Assembly: GCA_031316155.1 (NCBI GenBank) | Contig: JALDRB010000001.1 | Span: forward strand, 62,001-126,000 | Reading direction: 5' to 3' | Source: Candidatus Scalindua sp. | GTDB taxonomy: Bacteria > Planctomycetota > Brocadiia > Brocadiales > Scalinduaceae | Length of the DNA stretch: 64,000 bases | Part shown: positions 1-8,509 of the stretch, in pieces | How the letters are laid out: each line of letters opens with the position of its first letter | Position numbering within the stretch: position 1 is the first letter of the stretch | Program-made: the position numbers and the translations under genes | Notes under the pieces: model-generated | What the model was told of the DNA's origin: nothing | The model's database searches: none | Seen by the model: only the letters and a program-made list of their open reading frames with translations

Positions 1-890
1 TGCGAAGTTATCGTGATTTACCTTTAAGATGGGGAGAGTTAGGGACTGTTTACAGATTTGAAAGGTCGGGTGTCTTGCACGGACTATTACGAGTAAGAGG
101 TTTCACTCAGGACGACGCCCACATTTTCTGCAGGCCTGACCAGTTACAGAATGAGATTGAGGGTGTTATAGATTTGGCTCTTTTTATGCAAAAGAGCTTT
201 GGATTTGAAGAGTATGACATAGAACTCGCCGTAAGAGGCAAGGGAAATGAGGAGAAATATATCGGCGATAATGAGAACTGGATTCTTGCTGAGGAAGCGT
301 TAACGGCTGCCCTGAATCAGAAAAAGTTGCATTTTGAGAGAAAGGAAGACGAAGCGAAATTTTATGGACCGGCAATTGACATAAAGATTAAGGATGCCCT
401 TGGGAGAGGATGGCAAGGACCGACTATCCAGGTAGACTTTAATCTGCCTGCAAGATTTGATGTGAACTATATCGGTTCTGATGGTTCACAGCATAATGTG
501 GTGATGGTACATCGCACCGTAATTGGCGCCATGGAAAGGTTTCTCGGATGTTTGATAGAACATTACTCAGGTGATTTTCCCCTATGGCTGGCGCCGATAC
601 AGGTAAGAATACTTCCCATAACAGACAAACTCAATGATTTTGGTATGGAGATAAAAAATAAATTATCTCAGGCCGGGATTCGATCAGAGTGTGATACAAA
701 GAGTGCAAAAATAGGCTACAAGATCAGAGAAGGTACTCTAGAGAAGATACCCTATCTTCTCATTGTTGGTGACAAGGAGCTAGAAGAGGGAACGGTTTCT
801 GTGAGAAGTCGAAAGAAAGGAGACGAAGGAACGGTTCCTATTTCAGACTTTACCTTACGTGTTGAACATGAAGTAAGAGATAAAATTTAG
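1..890 (+). CDS. thrS: Threonine--tRNA ligase, 3' part (5' end outside window)
   Basis: Charges tRNA-Thr with threonine in the cytoplasm. The reading frame is already open at base 3. Its first visible residues form class II synthetase motif 2 (YRDLPLRWGELGTVYRFERS), followed by RGFTQDDAHIFC, which is typical of ThrRS. Motif 3 is seen as HRTVIGAMERFLG at about base 525. The C-terminal 100 or so residues are the anticodon-binding domain (LWLAPIQVRILPI onward). A TTG at 75 lies inside motif 2 and is not a real start. The gene ends in TAG at 888-890, 168 bases before infC, in the common thrS-infC-rpmI-rplT order. The identification is secure; only the N-terminal editing and catalytic parts are missing from view. 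Confidence 0.97.
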   Translation, partial: RSYRDLPLRWGELGTVYRFERSGVLHGLLRVRGFTQDDAHIFCRPDQLQNEIEGVIDLALFMQKSFGFEEYDIELAVRGKGNEEKYIGDNENWILAEEALTAALNQKKLHFERKEDEAKFYGPAIDIKIKDALGRGWQGPTIQVDFNLPARFDVNYIGSDGSQHNVVMVHRTVIGAMERFLGCLIEHYSGDFPLWLAPIQVRILPITDKLNDFGMEIKNKLSQAGIRSECDTKSAKIGYKIREGTLEKIPYLLIVGDKELEEGTVSVRSRKKGDEGTVPISDFTLRVEHEVRDKI

Positions 891-999
891 GTTTCTCCTG
901 AACAGAGGCCTCTTTACCATACATGACGTAACATGCAGTCAGGATGAGAATCACCGATTTTATTTAGCGAAACGTTATTTTTGATTCTCTTAACCGCAG

Positions 1000-1016
1000 A
1001 TTGTGCAGCGCACAAT
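1000..1016 (+). promoter_or_regulatory. Hairpin in the infC leader
   Basis: A perfect 7-bp stem (ATTGTGC / GCACAAT) with a 3-base loop sits 42 bases upstream of the infC start and is followed by a short T run after a gap (about 1023-1027). It could be a leaky terminator of thrS or an attenuator/leader structure for the infC-rpmI-rplT operon. Seen directly; the function is inferred. Confidence 0.4.
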
Positions 1017-1058
1017 AAGAGAGTTTTTAGGATCTTTTTAAGAATGGGGGGATGATAT

Positions 1059-1559
1059 ATTACAAGATTTACCAGGATAAATCAGCGAATTGTTGCGAAA
1101 ACCGTTAGACTTATTGATGAAAATGGTGCCCAGCTGGGCATTATAAAAAAGGAGGATGCTCTTAGTAAGGCATTAGATTTAGGTTTAGATTTAGTTGAAG
1201 TTTCACCAGATTCCGATCCGCCTGTTTGTCGTATTTTAAATTATGGTAAATATAAATATAAACAGAATAAAAAATCACATAAGAAGACCCACACCGTTCA
1301 GTTAAAGGAGATCAGAGTAAGACCGAAAATTGGCGAACATGATCTTCAGACCAAGGTTAAACAGGCACGGAAATTTGTTGAGAGGAGTGACCGTGTTCTC
1401 ATTAACATGATGTTCAGAGGACGGGAAATGAGGCATAAGGAAAATGCTCAAGACGTTTTTGATGTATTTATCAAAGCTTTGGAGGATATCGCCAAAGTTG
1501 AAACTCTCTCAAAAGCTAAAGGAAGAAATATCAGTATTATTTTAACACCAATCAAATAG
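1059..1559 (+). CDS. infC: Translation initiation factor IF-3 with AUU start codon
   Basis: Binds the 30S subunit and checks initiator tRNA and start codon choice. The frame gives INQRIVAKTVRLIDENG near the N-terminus, then the mid-protein stretches VCRILNYGKYKY and LKEIRVRPKIGEHDL and the C-terminal MFRGREMRHKE, all classic IF-3 sequence, for 166 codons. No ATG, GTG or TTG fits: an in-frame TGA lies at 1053-1055, so translation must begin at ATT (1059-1061). A G-rich ribosome binding site (GGGGGG at 1046-1051) is suitably spaced. AUU starts on infC are known in enterobacteria, where IF-3 represses its own translation by rejecting the non-standard codon, so the same control is likely here. 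rpmI follows after 12 bases. Confidence 0.95.
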   Translation: MTRFTRINQRIVAKTVRLIDENGAQLGIIKKEDALSKALDLGLDLVEVSPDSDPPVCRILNYGKYKYKQNKKSHKKTHTVQLKEIRVRPKIGEHDLQTKVKQARKFVERSDRVLINMMFRGREMRHKENAQDVFDVFIKALEDIAKVETLSKAKGRNISIILTPIK

Positions 1560-1571
1560 AAAGGGGCTAAT

Positions 1572-1769
1572 ATGCCTAAATTAAAATCACGAAGCTGCCT
1601 GAAGAAACGGATCAGGGTATCACCGAAAGGCAAGATAAAAAGACAGAAGGCTTTTGCAGGGCATCTCATGTCCGGAAAAAGTGGAAACAGACGAAGAAAA
1701 CTAAGGAGAAAGTCACTTGTCGCAAAAGGCTTTACCAAGACATTCCTGCGCGCCTTAGGAAGAGGTTAG
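1572..1769 (+). CDS. rpmI: 50S ribosomal protein L35
   Basis: A small, very basic large-subunit protein of 65 residues, the usual length for L35. It starts MPKLKSRSCLKKRIRVS and contains KRQKAFAGHLMSGKS and RRRKLRRKSLV, matching the family pattern (PKxKT...KRF, then a basic KKRxLR segment). It lies between infC and rplT with a 12-base gap upstream and 53 bases downstream, the standard order, so it is almost certainly co-transcribed with them. Confidence 0.95.
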   Translation: MPKLKSRSCLKKRIRVSPKGKIKRQKAFAGHLMSGKSGNRRRKLRRKSLVAKGFTKTFLRALGRG

Positions 1770-1822
1770 TAAGTATTTAAGATTAAGTGATATTTTTGTG
1801 GTAGAAGAAAGGATAAAGAAGG

Positions 1823-2191
1823 ATGCCAAGAGCAAAAAACGGACCAGCAAAGAAGAGAGCCAGGAAGAGACTTCTCAAAGCAACAAAAGGATATTGGGGC
1901 AGCAGGAACAATCTCTATCGAAAGGCCAGTGAAACGTATGTGAGGGCGATGGTATTTGCTTTCAGGGATAGAAAATGCAAAAAAAGAACCTTCAGGAAGC
2001 TTTGGATAGTACGCATAAACGCTGCTGCCAAGCTGCGAGGTTTAAATTACAGCCGGTTCATGAACGGACTAACGAAAGCTAATATTGAGATTGATAGAAA
2101 AATATTGGCCGAGACGGCAGTTAATGACCCCGCAGCATTTGATAAATTAGCTGAACTAGCCAGGAAGCATATACAAGCCCAGAACGCATGA
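1823..2191 (+). CDS. rplT: 50S ribosomal protein L20
   Basis: Assembly-initiating protein of the large ribosomal subunit, 122 residues. The N-terminus MPRAKNGPAKKRARKRLLK and the body KGYWGSRNNLYRKASETYVRA followed by FRDRKCKKRTFRKLWIVRIN are diagnostic. The family is usually about 117-120 residues, so this one is full length. In other bacteria L20 represses the infC-rpmI-rplT messenger by binding a leader structure; no copy of that leader can be assigned with certainty here. A hairpin overlaps the stop codon. Confidence 0.97.
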   Translation: MPRAKNGPAKKRARKRLLKATKGYWGSRNNLYRKASETYVRAMVFAFRDRKCKKRTFRKLWIVRINAAAKLRGLNYSRFMNGLTKANIEIDRKILAETAVNDPAAFDKLAELARKHIQAQNA

Positions 2192-2203
2192 CTTGCGTTC
2201 TGG
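2179..2203 (+). terminator. Hairpin overlapping the rplT stop
   Basis: A perfect 10-bp stem (CCAGAACGCA / TGCGTTCTGG) with a 5-base loop includes the rplT TGA in its loop and is followed by the weakly T-rich TATTTGT. It is probably a partial terminator separating the ribosomal protein genes from pheS-pheT, which lie 175 bases downstream. Confidence 0.55.
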
Positions 2204-2366
2204 TATTTGTCACTCAATTACGGGTTTTTTCGTAATCCACTACAACTAATCCCCTATTTGAAGATCGCATTTAAGGTGTTTCCTCTCGTATTGTTTATAC
2301 GTGTGAAAATTTTCACATTTCACCTAAACTACCATAAAATGAAAGGCTGAAGGAAACTGTTATACT

Positions 2367-3416
2367 ATGCAAGAGCAATTGGTAGATTTACAGAACCAGG
2401 CAAAGAATGATTTAGCTAAAGCGAAATCACTCAAAGAGATCGAAGAGGTAAGGACCAGCTACCTGGGAAGAAAAGGAGCGCTCAACAATATAATGAAGAG
2501 AATTCCGGGTTTATCTCCCGAACAGAAAGCGTTAATAGGAAAATTGGCAAATAAGCTTAAAGTGGAGATTGATCGGGATGTAGAGGAAGCGATAAAAAGG
2601 TTAGATCTCACTTCAGAGGTACCACTTGTAATGAAAGGAGAGAAAACCACTGCGCAGGACACAGGAGGTGTTTTCGACTTGACGTTACCGGGCAAACGCA
2701 AACCTTACGGGCACCTGCATCCTATTACACAAACTATCAATGAGATCAAGAGGATATTCTGCATGCTTGGTTTTGCCGTAGAATACGGTCCGGAAGTGGA
2801 ACAGGAATATTATAATTTTGATGCCTTGAATGTTCCCCAGGAACACCCGTCAAGAGAGGATTTTGATACGTTTTACCTGGACAACAAACTTCTTTTAAGA
2901 AGCCAGACTTCAACGGTGCAAATCAGAATAATGGAGAAAAAGAAGCCGCCTGTTCGGATGATTGCTCCCGGAAAGGTATTCCGTCCTGATACCGTTGACG
3001 CTCGCCATGCTTCCATGTTTCATCAGATTGAAGGGCTGATGGTTGATGAAGAAGTGAGTTTTCGCGATCTGAAATTTGTACTCACTTCATTTTCTGAAAT
3101 ATATTTTGGCCAGGATATTAAAATGAGATTTCGACCTTCATTCTTTCCCTTTACCGAACCCAGTGCGGAAGTCGATATTTCCTGTTCCATTTGCAATGCG
3201 AAAGGATGCAGTGTTTGTTCCTATAGCGGATGGGTTGAAGTATTAGGAGCGGGCATGGTAGATCCGAATGTCTTTGAGGCAGTTGGATACGATCCGGAAA
3301 AGTATACGGGTTTCGCTTTTGGTTTAGGTGTTGAAAGACTTACGATGCTGAGATACGGAATTGATGATATCCGGCTTTTCTTTGAAAATGATATAAGATT
3401 TTTGTCCCAATTCTGA
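2367..3416 (+). CDS. pheS: Phenylalanine--tRNA ligase alpha subunit
   Basis: Catalytic subunit of the alpha2beta2 PheRS, 349 residues, the usual bacterial length. The N-terminal coiled-coil arm (about residues 1-90) precedes the class II core: HPITQTINEIKRIF, then the motif 2 region (APGKVFRPDTVDARH and FHQIEGLMVD), then FFPFTEPSAEVD, and motif 3 (FAFGLGVERLTMLRYGI) near the C-terminus. It begins at ATG 2367. pheT starts 5 bases after its stop, so the two subunits are translated from one messenger. Confidence 0.97.
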   Translation: MQEQLVDLQNQAKNDLAKAKSLKEIEEVRTSYLGRKGALNNIMKRIPGLSPEQKALIGKLANKLKVEIDRDVEEAIKRLDLTSEVPLVMKGEKTTAQDTGGVFDLTLPGKRKPYGHLHPITQTINEIKRIFCMLGFAVEYGPEVEQEYYNFDALNVPQEHPSREDFDTFYLDNKLLLRSQTSTVQIRIMEKKKPPVRMIAPGKVFRPDTVDARHASMFHQIEGLMVDEEVSFRDLKFVLTSFSEIYFGQDIKMRFRPSFFPFTEPSAEVDISCSICNAKGCSVCSYSGWVEVLGAGMVDPNVFEAVGYDPEKYTGFAFGLGVERLTMLRYGIDDIRLFFENDIRFLSQF

Positions 3417-3421
3417 GATTC

Positions 3422-5437
3422 ATGAAAATAAGTTACCAATGGCTCAAAGATTATTGTAACCACAACCTTTCGGTAAATGAGTTGTCAGAAGGGTTGACGA
3501 ATGTAGGGCTGGTAGTTGATACCTCAACACCAATAGGTGATGATTATTGTCTAGATGTAGAGGTTACCTCTAACAGGCCTGATTGTTTAGGCATAATGGG
3601 GATCGCAAGAGAGGTTGCAGCCATTGTTCATGGCAAATTTGTTGTGCCAGATGTTGATTATGATACAACTGATGAAAACATAGAGGGAGCAACACATGTC
3701 ACTATTGAAGAAAAAGATTTATGTTCGCGGTACACTGCCCGCATTATCAGAGGAGTAACCATAGCTCCTTCTCCAGAATGGCTTCAGCGACGGTTGCAGG
3801 TTATTGGATTGCGACCCGTTAATAACGTTGTAGATATAACCAACTATGTATTGATGGAATGCGGCCAGCCGTTACACGCTTTTGACCTGGATAGATTAGA
3901 GGAGAAGAGGGTCGTTGTCAGGTGTGCCTCAAATGGAGAAGCTCTGGTGGCAATCGATGGAAGTAAATGTACCTTTACCTCTGATCTTCTGGTAATTGCA
4001 GATTCGAAGAAACCGGTTGCTGTGGCAGGCATAATGGGAGGAAAAGAGACAGAAGTTGCGGAAGTTACAAAAGATATTTTTCTGGAAAGTGCCTTTTTTG
4101 AGCCCAGAAACGTGAGAAAATCATCGAGAAAACTGGGAATTGCGTCAGATTCTTCTTTCCGTTTCGAACGTCATGTTGACCCAGAATGTGTCGATTGGGC
4201 ATCCAGGAGAGCGGCCAAGATGATACAGGAGATAGCGGGAGGTAAGATTCTCAAAGGTGTAATAGATTCAAATTTTATCAAACAGAAAAAAAAGAGTGTC
4301 TCCCTCAGGACTTCCAAACTTAATAATTTGCTGGGAATTCATCTTGACAAGAGTGAAATAAAAAAAATTCTCGAGCGTTTATGTTTTACCATCATTTCTG
4401 AAACAGAGGAAAGCCTCGAAGTCGAAGTTCCAAGTTTCAGAGGAGACGTGTACCGTGAGATAGATCTGGTAGAGGAAGTAGCCAGAATTCACGGATACAA
4501 AAACATTCCAGCAATAAGCAACATTGGAGTTAAGCTAAACCGGGAAAACAAATTCGACAGGGTTGTAGTAAAAGCAAAGAGTATTTTATCTGGGATGGGA
4601 TATCATGAAGTTGTTACTGATTCTATCGTAGAGAATACGCAGGATAAATATGCGGGTATCTGGTCTGAAAACAACAGTATCAGAATCATAAACCCAATCC
4701 GGCAGGATGAAGCTCTCTTACGGAAGACAATCATACACAATCTCTTAAAGGTAAAAAAACACAACCAGAATCACGGTATTGACTTTACGCATATTTATGA
4801 ATTATCCAAGGTGTATTTAGGTCAGAAAAACGGTGAACTGCCGGAAGAAAAGGAATGTCTCTGCATCCTTGGAGAGGAAGGGTTTCTCCCTTTGAAAGGT
4901 ATTGTCGAGACGATCCTGCTGAATCTGAATATTAACCAAGCGCTGGAATCTGTACCCTACAGGTCTGATTTATTTACTTCTGAAAAATCGGCTGAACTCA
5001 AACTGGGAGATCAGGCTTTCGGATACATGGGCGAGTTAAGGAAAGAAGTTGTTCATAACTATGATTTCAGAAATACCCCCTGTATTACGGAATTGGATTT
5101 TAACATGCTTGTAAATCTCGCTAATTTCAAAAACTCATACCACAAGGCGCCCTCATTCCCGGCCATAGTCAGAGACTTGGCTGTCATAGCCAGTGAAGAG
5201 ACCAGATGGGCTGACATAAAGAGATGCATTGTATCTTTGAAGGTAAATTATCTGGATGCCATTGAATTTTTTGATGTCTACAAGGGTAAACAGATAGAGC
5301 AGGATAAAAAAAGCGTCGCTTTCCGGCTGATATTCAGGGCTGGCGACAGAACACTAAGAAGCGACGAAGTGGACGTTTACCAGGAAACGATTCTTGAAAA
5401 CCTGAAAAACTCCCTTGGTATTAAACTCCGGACATGA
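3422..5437 (+). CDS. pheT: Phenylalanine--tRNA ligase beta subunit, short form lacking the tRNA-binding OB domain
   Basis: Editing and structural subunit of PheRS. It begins MKISYQWLKDYC like all PheT proteins. It then runs from GLTNVGLVVDT straight into DVEVTSNRPDCLGIMGIARE, so the EMAP-type OB fold normally found at about residues 40-150 is absent. The B3/B4 editing module (VVDITNYVLMECGQPLHAFD), the B5 domain, the catalytic-like core and the C-terminal ferredoxin-like anticodon-binding domain (FPAIVRDLAVI to the end) are all present. The length of 671 residues compares with roughly 790-800 in E. coli, which fits loss of that one domain. The gene is continuous, so this is architecture and not a frameshift. 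Confidence 0.93.
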   Translation: MKISYQWLKDYCNHNLSVNELSEGLTNVGLVVDTSTPIGDDYCLDVEVTSNRPDCLGIMGIAREVAAIVHGKFVVPDVDYDTTDENIEGATHVTIEEKDLCSRYTARIIRGVTIAPSPEWLQRRLQVIGLRPVNNVVDITNYVLMECGQPLHAFDLDRLEEKRVVVRCASNGEALVAIDGSKCTFTSDLLVIADSKKPVAVAGIMGGKETEVAEVTKDIFLESAFFEPRNVRKSSRKLGIASDSSFRFERHVDPECVDWASRRAAKMIQEIAGGKILKGVIDSNFIKQKKKSVSLRTSKLNNLLGIHLDKSEIKKILERLCFTIISETEESLEVEVPSFRGDVYREIDLVEEVARIHGYKNIPAISNIGVKLNRENKFDRVVVKAKSILSGMGYHEVVTDSIVENTQDKYAGIWSENNSIRIINPIRQDEALLRKTIIHNLLKVKKHNQNHGIDFTHIYELSKVYLGQKNGELPEEKECLCILGEEGFLPLKGIVETILLNLNINQALESVPYRSDLFTSEKSAELKLGDQAFGYMGELRKEVVHNYDFRNTPCITELDFNMLVNLANFKNSYHKAPSFPAIVRDLAVIASEETRWADIKRCIVSLKVNYLDAIEFFDVYKGKQIEQDKKSVAFRLIFRAGDRTLRSDEVDVYQETILENLKNSLGIKLRT

Positions 5438-5524
5438 CAGGAAGGTAATTTTTTTATGAAATTTTGCTTTTCCTGAACAACCTGTTTGGTGATGTACACT
5501 TTTTTAAGCACTATGATAAATAAT

Positions 5525-6283
5525 TCATTCCCTTGTTCTTACAGGATGCGTCTTGGGAAGATCTCTGGCAATGGCAGCAGATTCTGCTGAGCATACCGGA
5601 TGGCCCCATCCGCTTGCACTTTTGTCATCAGAGATATCACAGATAATATTGTCATCACTGCTTGGACTAACTCCTGCCGGTACATAATCCAGTTTAACAG
5701 CATGACGCACCTTCCATGCAACATTATGGTCTGCGCAGGAAGTGTCACCACTTACGCCTATTGCCCCTATCAGCTTACCATCGCTGTTGTATAGCCCCAG
5801 ACCACCGCCAAAAACATTAACGCCACCAATCTTTTTCCCAACCATCGGATCGTGCGGGGTTCCGTTATTTTGAGATGGGCCACCGTAAGCAACATCGGTA
5901 TCTACGGGATTACTGTGCTGCAGACCAAACAAGCTGCCGCCCGGCTGAACCGCAGAAAAAAGGTTTGCCGTTGACAATGGCAGTCCCGGAAGGCTGAAGG
6001 AGTTTGCAGTATTTGCTTTTTGTGCCGAAATGACACGGCTACCCGGCCATTGGTCGCCTCTCTCTTCGCCAGAGAAAACAACTACTCTTACAATGCCATC
6101 CCTGTCCACTATTGATGCCCACATATGCAAACCAAACCCACCATTTTTTTCTTTTACAACTTCTTTGAGCACTTTTTGCAGTTCTGAATGGGTCGGCAAA
6201 CCATCAGCATAAACGGGTAATACAAAGAGCATCGAGATCCAAACAGTAAGACAGACATAAGGTAATGTTATTTTTTTTGGCAT
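5525..6283 (-). CDS. Secreted GlcG/HbpS-like heme-binding family protein
   Basis: A protein of 252 residues with a clear signal peptide (hydrophobic stretch at about residues 8-25, likely cut near VYADG), so it is exported. The mature part has the DUF336 (GlcG/HbpS) pattern: WASIVDRDGIVRVVVFSG, SRVISAQKANTANSFS, a Gly-rich core VNVFGGGLGLYNSDGKLIGA, and IGVSGDTSCADHNVAWKVR near the end. Family members bind heme or sense redox state in the cell envelope; no substrate can be read from the sequence. It is longer than cytoplasmic GlcG (about 135 residues) because of inserts. It faces pheT tail to tail, and sppA lies upstream on the same strand with a 43-base gap. Confidence 0.8.
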   Translation of the reverse strand: MPKKITLPYVCLTVWISMLFVLPVYADGLPTHSELQKVLKEVVKEKNGGFGLHMWASIVDRDGIVRVVVFSGEERGDQWPGSRVISAQKANTANSFSLPGLPLSTANLFSAVQPGGSLFGLQHSNPVDTDVAYGGPSQNNGTPHDPMVGKKIGGVNVFGGGLGLYNSDGKLIGAIGVSGDTSCADHNVAWKVRHAVKLDYVPAGVSPSSDDNIICDISDDKSASGWGHPVCSAESAAIARDLPKTHPVRTRE

Positions 6284-6326
6284 CGCTAAATCCTCCCTGG
6301 TTTTATGTAAACCGTTCCAATCGAGT

Positions 6327-7406
6327 TTAATTGAATACAGCGTATTGAGTATCCTGCTGATATCCAGTCCACAAATACATCAGTTTCGGAAAATCTTCTT
6401 CTCCTGTTATGGTATGAATGCCAAATGGAATGCTGCGATGACCGGAAAGATTATTCATGGTTGCCGTAAAGAGGTCTGCCAGGTCAAACATTCGCTTATA
6501 CCTGATCACCTTTGCTTCCTCTAATCCTGACATTTCTTTAGCAACGGCGATGGAGTCCTCAATATAACCTAACTGATCGACTAAACCATTCCCGACAGCT
6601 TGACTTCCCGTAAAGATCCTGCCATCTGCGAGCTTTCTCACATCCTCTATCTTCATATTTCTGCCATCAGCGATAATCTGCAAAAACCTGGTATACATCT
6701 CATCAACAATGTCATGCAGGACCTTTCGTTCCTCATCAGACATCTCTTTAAAAGGAGAACCGATGTCCTTCATATCCCCCGATTTGATTGGAGAAATTGT
6801 AATGCCAAATTTTTCTGCCAGAACGGCAACATTAACAAGAGGCATTATGACGCCAATACTTCCCGTAACCGATGTTGGATGAGCAACGATCCTATCCGCA
6901 GCAGCTGAAATGTAATAGGCTCCGGAAGCAGCAACATCCCGCATGATGACGATTACTTTTTTCCCGGTCGTTTCTTTAAAAGATAAAATCTCTTTATAGA
7001 TGATGTCGCTTGCTGTTATTCCTCCACCGGGACTATCGACATCAAGTATAACAGCCTTCACAGCATCATCTTCACCTGCCTGATCAAGCTGTTTTTTCAC
7101 GTTTTCTACGATACTTGGCGTTTCAACGAGAAGGTTTTTGGTTGATTGAGCAGTAATGACACCCTTTATGGGTATTATGGCAATCTTATCATTCCCTGTA
7201 CCCTTTATCACCACTTCTGCGAGTTTTCTTGTACTCTCATCTTCCACACCTGGCGATAGTGACCTCTTCATTACAAACACAGCCATCAGCGAAAAGAATA
7301 AGATAATGCAGCAAAGAAAAAAGAATATTGCAAATGAAGTTGAAATCCAGAAACCTGCTCTGCCTCTTTTCCTGGGACTCTCCATATTTTCCCGTTCAAT
7401 TTCCAA
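6327..7406 (-). CDS. sppA: Signal peptide peptidase SppA, short (36K) type
   Basis: Membrane-anchored serine/lysine protease that degrades cleaved signal peptides, 359 residues. One transmembrane segment at about residues 20-45 anchors the N-terminus. The catalytic domain shows AVILDVDSPGGG, the nucleophile Ser161 in DVAASGAYYISAAADRIVA, and the general base Lys213 in GDMKDIGSPF. TGSIGVIMPLVN follows the nucleophile as in the family. The single-domain length matches the Bacillus/36K class and not the double-length E. coli enzyme. It may be co-transcribed with the secreted heme-binding gene downstream. An internal ATG at codon 8 is a possible alternative start. Confidence 0.92.
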   Translation of the reverse strand: MEIERENMESPRKRGRAGFWISTSFAIFFFLCCIILFFSLMAVFVMKRSLSPGVEDESTRKLAEVVIKGTGNDKIAIIPIKGVITAQSTKNLLVETPSIVENVKKQLDQAGEDDAVKAVILDVDSPGGGITASDIIYKEILSFKETTGKKVIVIMRDVAASGAYYISAAADRIVAHPTSVTGSIGVIMPLVNVAVLAEKFGITISPIKSGDMKDIGSPFKEMSDEERKVLHDIVDEMYTRFLQIIADGRNMKIEDVRKLADGRIFTGSQAVGNGLVDQLGYIEDSIAVAKEMSGLEEAKVIRYKRMFDLADLFTATMNNLSGHRSIPFGIHTITGEEDFPKLMYLWTGYQQDTQYAVFN

Positions 7407-7594
7407 AATTATCTCCTCTGAAGAAACCGGGCAAACCCGTATGACACAGAAACTTTTTAAATTACGCCAGTCTCAATCTCCGGTCTGATTTACCAGACTC
7501 AATGTTGCACAAAATTAAAACCTCTCTCCTGCCGTGTACAACAGAAACTGATCTCTTTGGTCTCTCCAGATTGTAGTTAAGGTACACCTGATTG

Positions 7595-8212
7595 TCAACA
7601 TATTTGGACAGAGGAATCCAACCCCTTGTATCCTTTTTTGATAAAAGGCAAATGCTCGATGCCGACATAACCAAGGATTTTCCCCACGATAAAATCAATC
7701 TGATCTTCAATGGTTTCCGGGTGAGAATAAAAACCAGGCATTGCCGGCATGATGCAGGCTCGGGCCTGAGACAACTTCAACATACCTTCTAAATGAATAG
7801 AGGTCAAGGGTGTTTCCCTCGGCACAACGACCAGCTTTCTTCCTTCCTTCAGGTTGACACTCGCTACACGCTGAACCAGATTGGTAGAAATACCGTTAGC
7901 GATGGAGCAGAGAGTATTCATACTGCACGGCACAATAATCATCGCCTCGGTCTCGAATGTTCCGCTTGATATCGGTGCAGCAATATCTGACACGTTATAT
8001 TGCGTAATAGCAGAACTTTCCCGTCCGGTAAATTTGCTGACATTAAACTTGTCCTGGTTTAATGAAAGACCTAATTCGTGTTCTATCACTTTTATGGCAG
8101 AGTCAGACACAATTAAGTGTGTGTGATACACCTTATCGCATAACACCTGTAAGAGGCGCTGTCCATACACAACACCACTGGCTCCCGTAATGGCCACGAC
8201 GATATTTTTCAT
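7595..8212 (-). CDS. ubiX: Flavin prenyltransferase UbiX/Pad1
   Basis: Makes prenylated FMN, the cofactor of UbiD-type decarboxylases, from FMN and dimethylallyl phosphate. The N-terminus MKNIVVAITGASGVVYG is the family signature. Later motifs are PCSMNTLCSIANGIS, the RKLVVVPRETPL segment and the C-terminal MPGFYSHPETIEDQIDF. The start was set at 8212 because MKNIVVAITG is the universal N-terminus and AGGG lies 7 bases upstream; an upstream in-frame ATG would add 12 unrelated residues. At 205 residues it has normal length. No ubiD partner is visible in the window. It probably serves quinone synthesis, which is inferred. Confidence 0.93.
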   Translation of the reverse strand: MKNIVVAITGASGVVYGQRLLQVLCDKVYHTHLIVSDSAIKVIEHELGLSLNQDKFNVSKFTGRESSAITQYNVSDIAAPISSGTFETEAMIIVPCSMNTLCSIANGISTNLVQRVASVNLKEGRKLVVVPRETPLTSIHLEGMLKLSQARACIMPAMPGFYSHPETIEDQIDFIVGKILGYVGIEHLPFIKKGYKGLDSSVQIC

Positions 8213-8288
8213 AAGATTTCCCTGTATAATAATTACATAACATGGCACAAACGTATACGCCAGATGAAATTACTCCCCTGCATTGTTG

Positions 8289-8460
8289 TACACTAAAACC
8301 AATTTGGTTTTAGATTTTTCTAAAAACCAAAACCTGGTGAAGGTATCTCCGTACAAAAGGCGCCGAGAACTTTACTCGCTCAGTTTTTTCTCGGATTTTA
8401 CCTGTCTGCGTGCGTTCCATACGCACAGGCAGGTTCGAAAACCCTTATAAGATAAGCATA
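8289..8460 (-). repeat. MITE-like dispersed repeat, copy 1 (inverted orientation)
   Basis: One of six related elements in the window. It reads, on the plus strand, ACTAAAACCAATTTGGTTTT, then GGTGAAGGTATCTCCG, GCCGAGAACTTTACTCGC and a degenerate far end (GATAAGCATA). Unlike most copies it carries an internal palindrome (CCTGTCTGCGTGC...GCACAGGCAGG, about 8400-8434) that is shared only with the 60459 copy. It fills the gap between ubiX and the CPBP gene. Confidence 0.7.
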
Positions 8461-8509
8461 TACCGACTCTCTGTCGGGAAAAACCAGGAAAAAACACTTT
8501 TTCTCTCAT

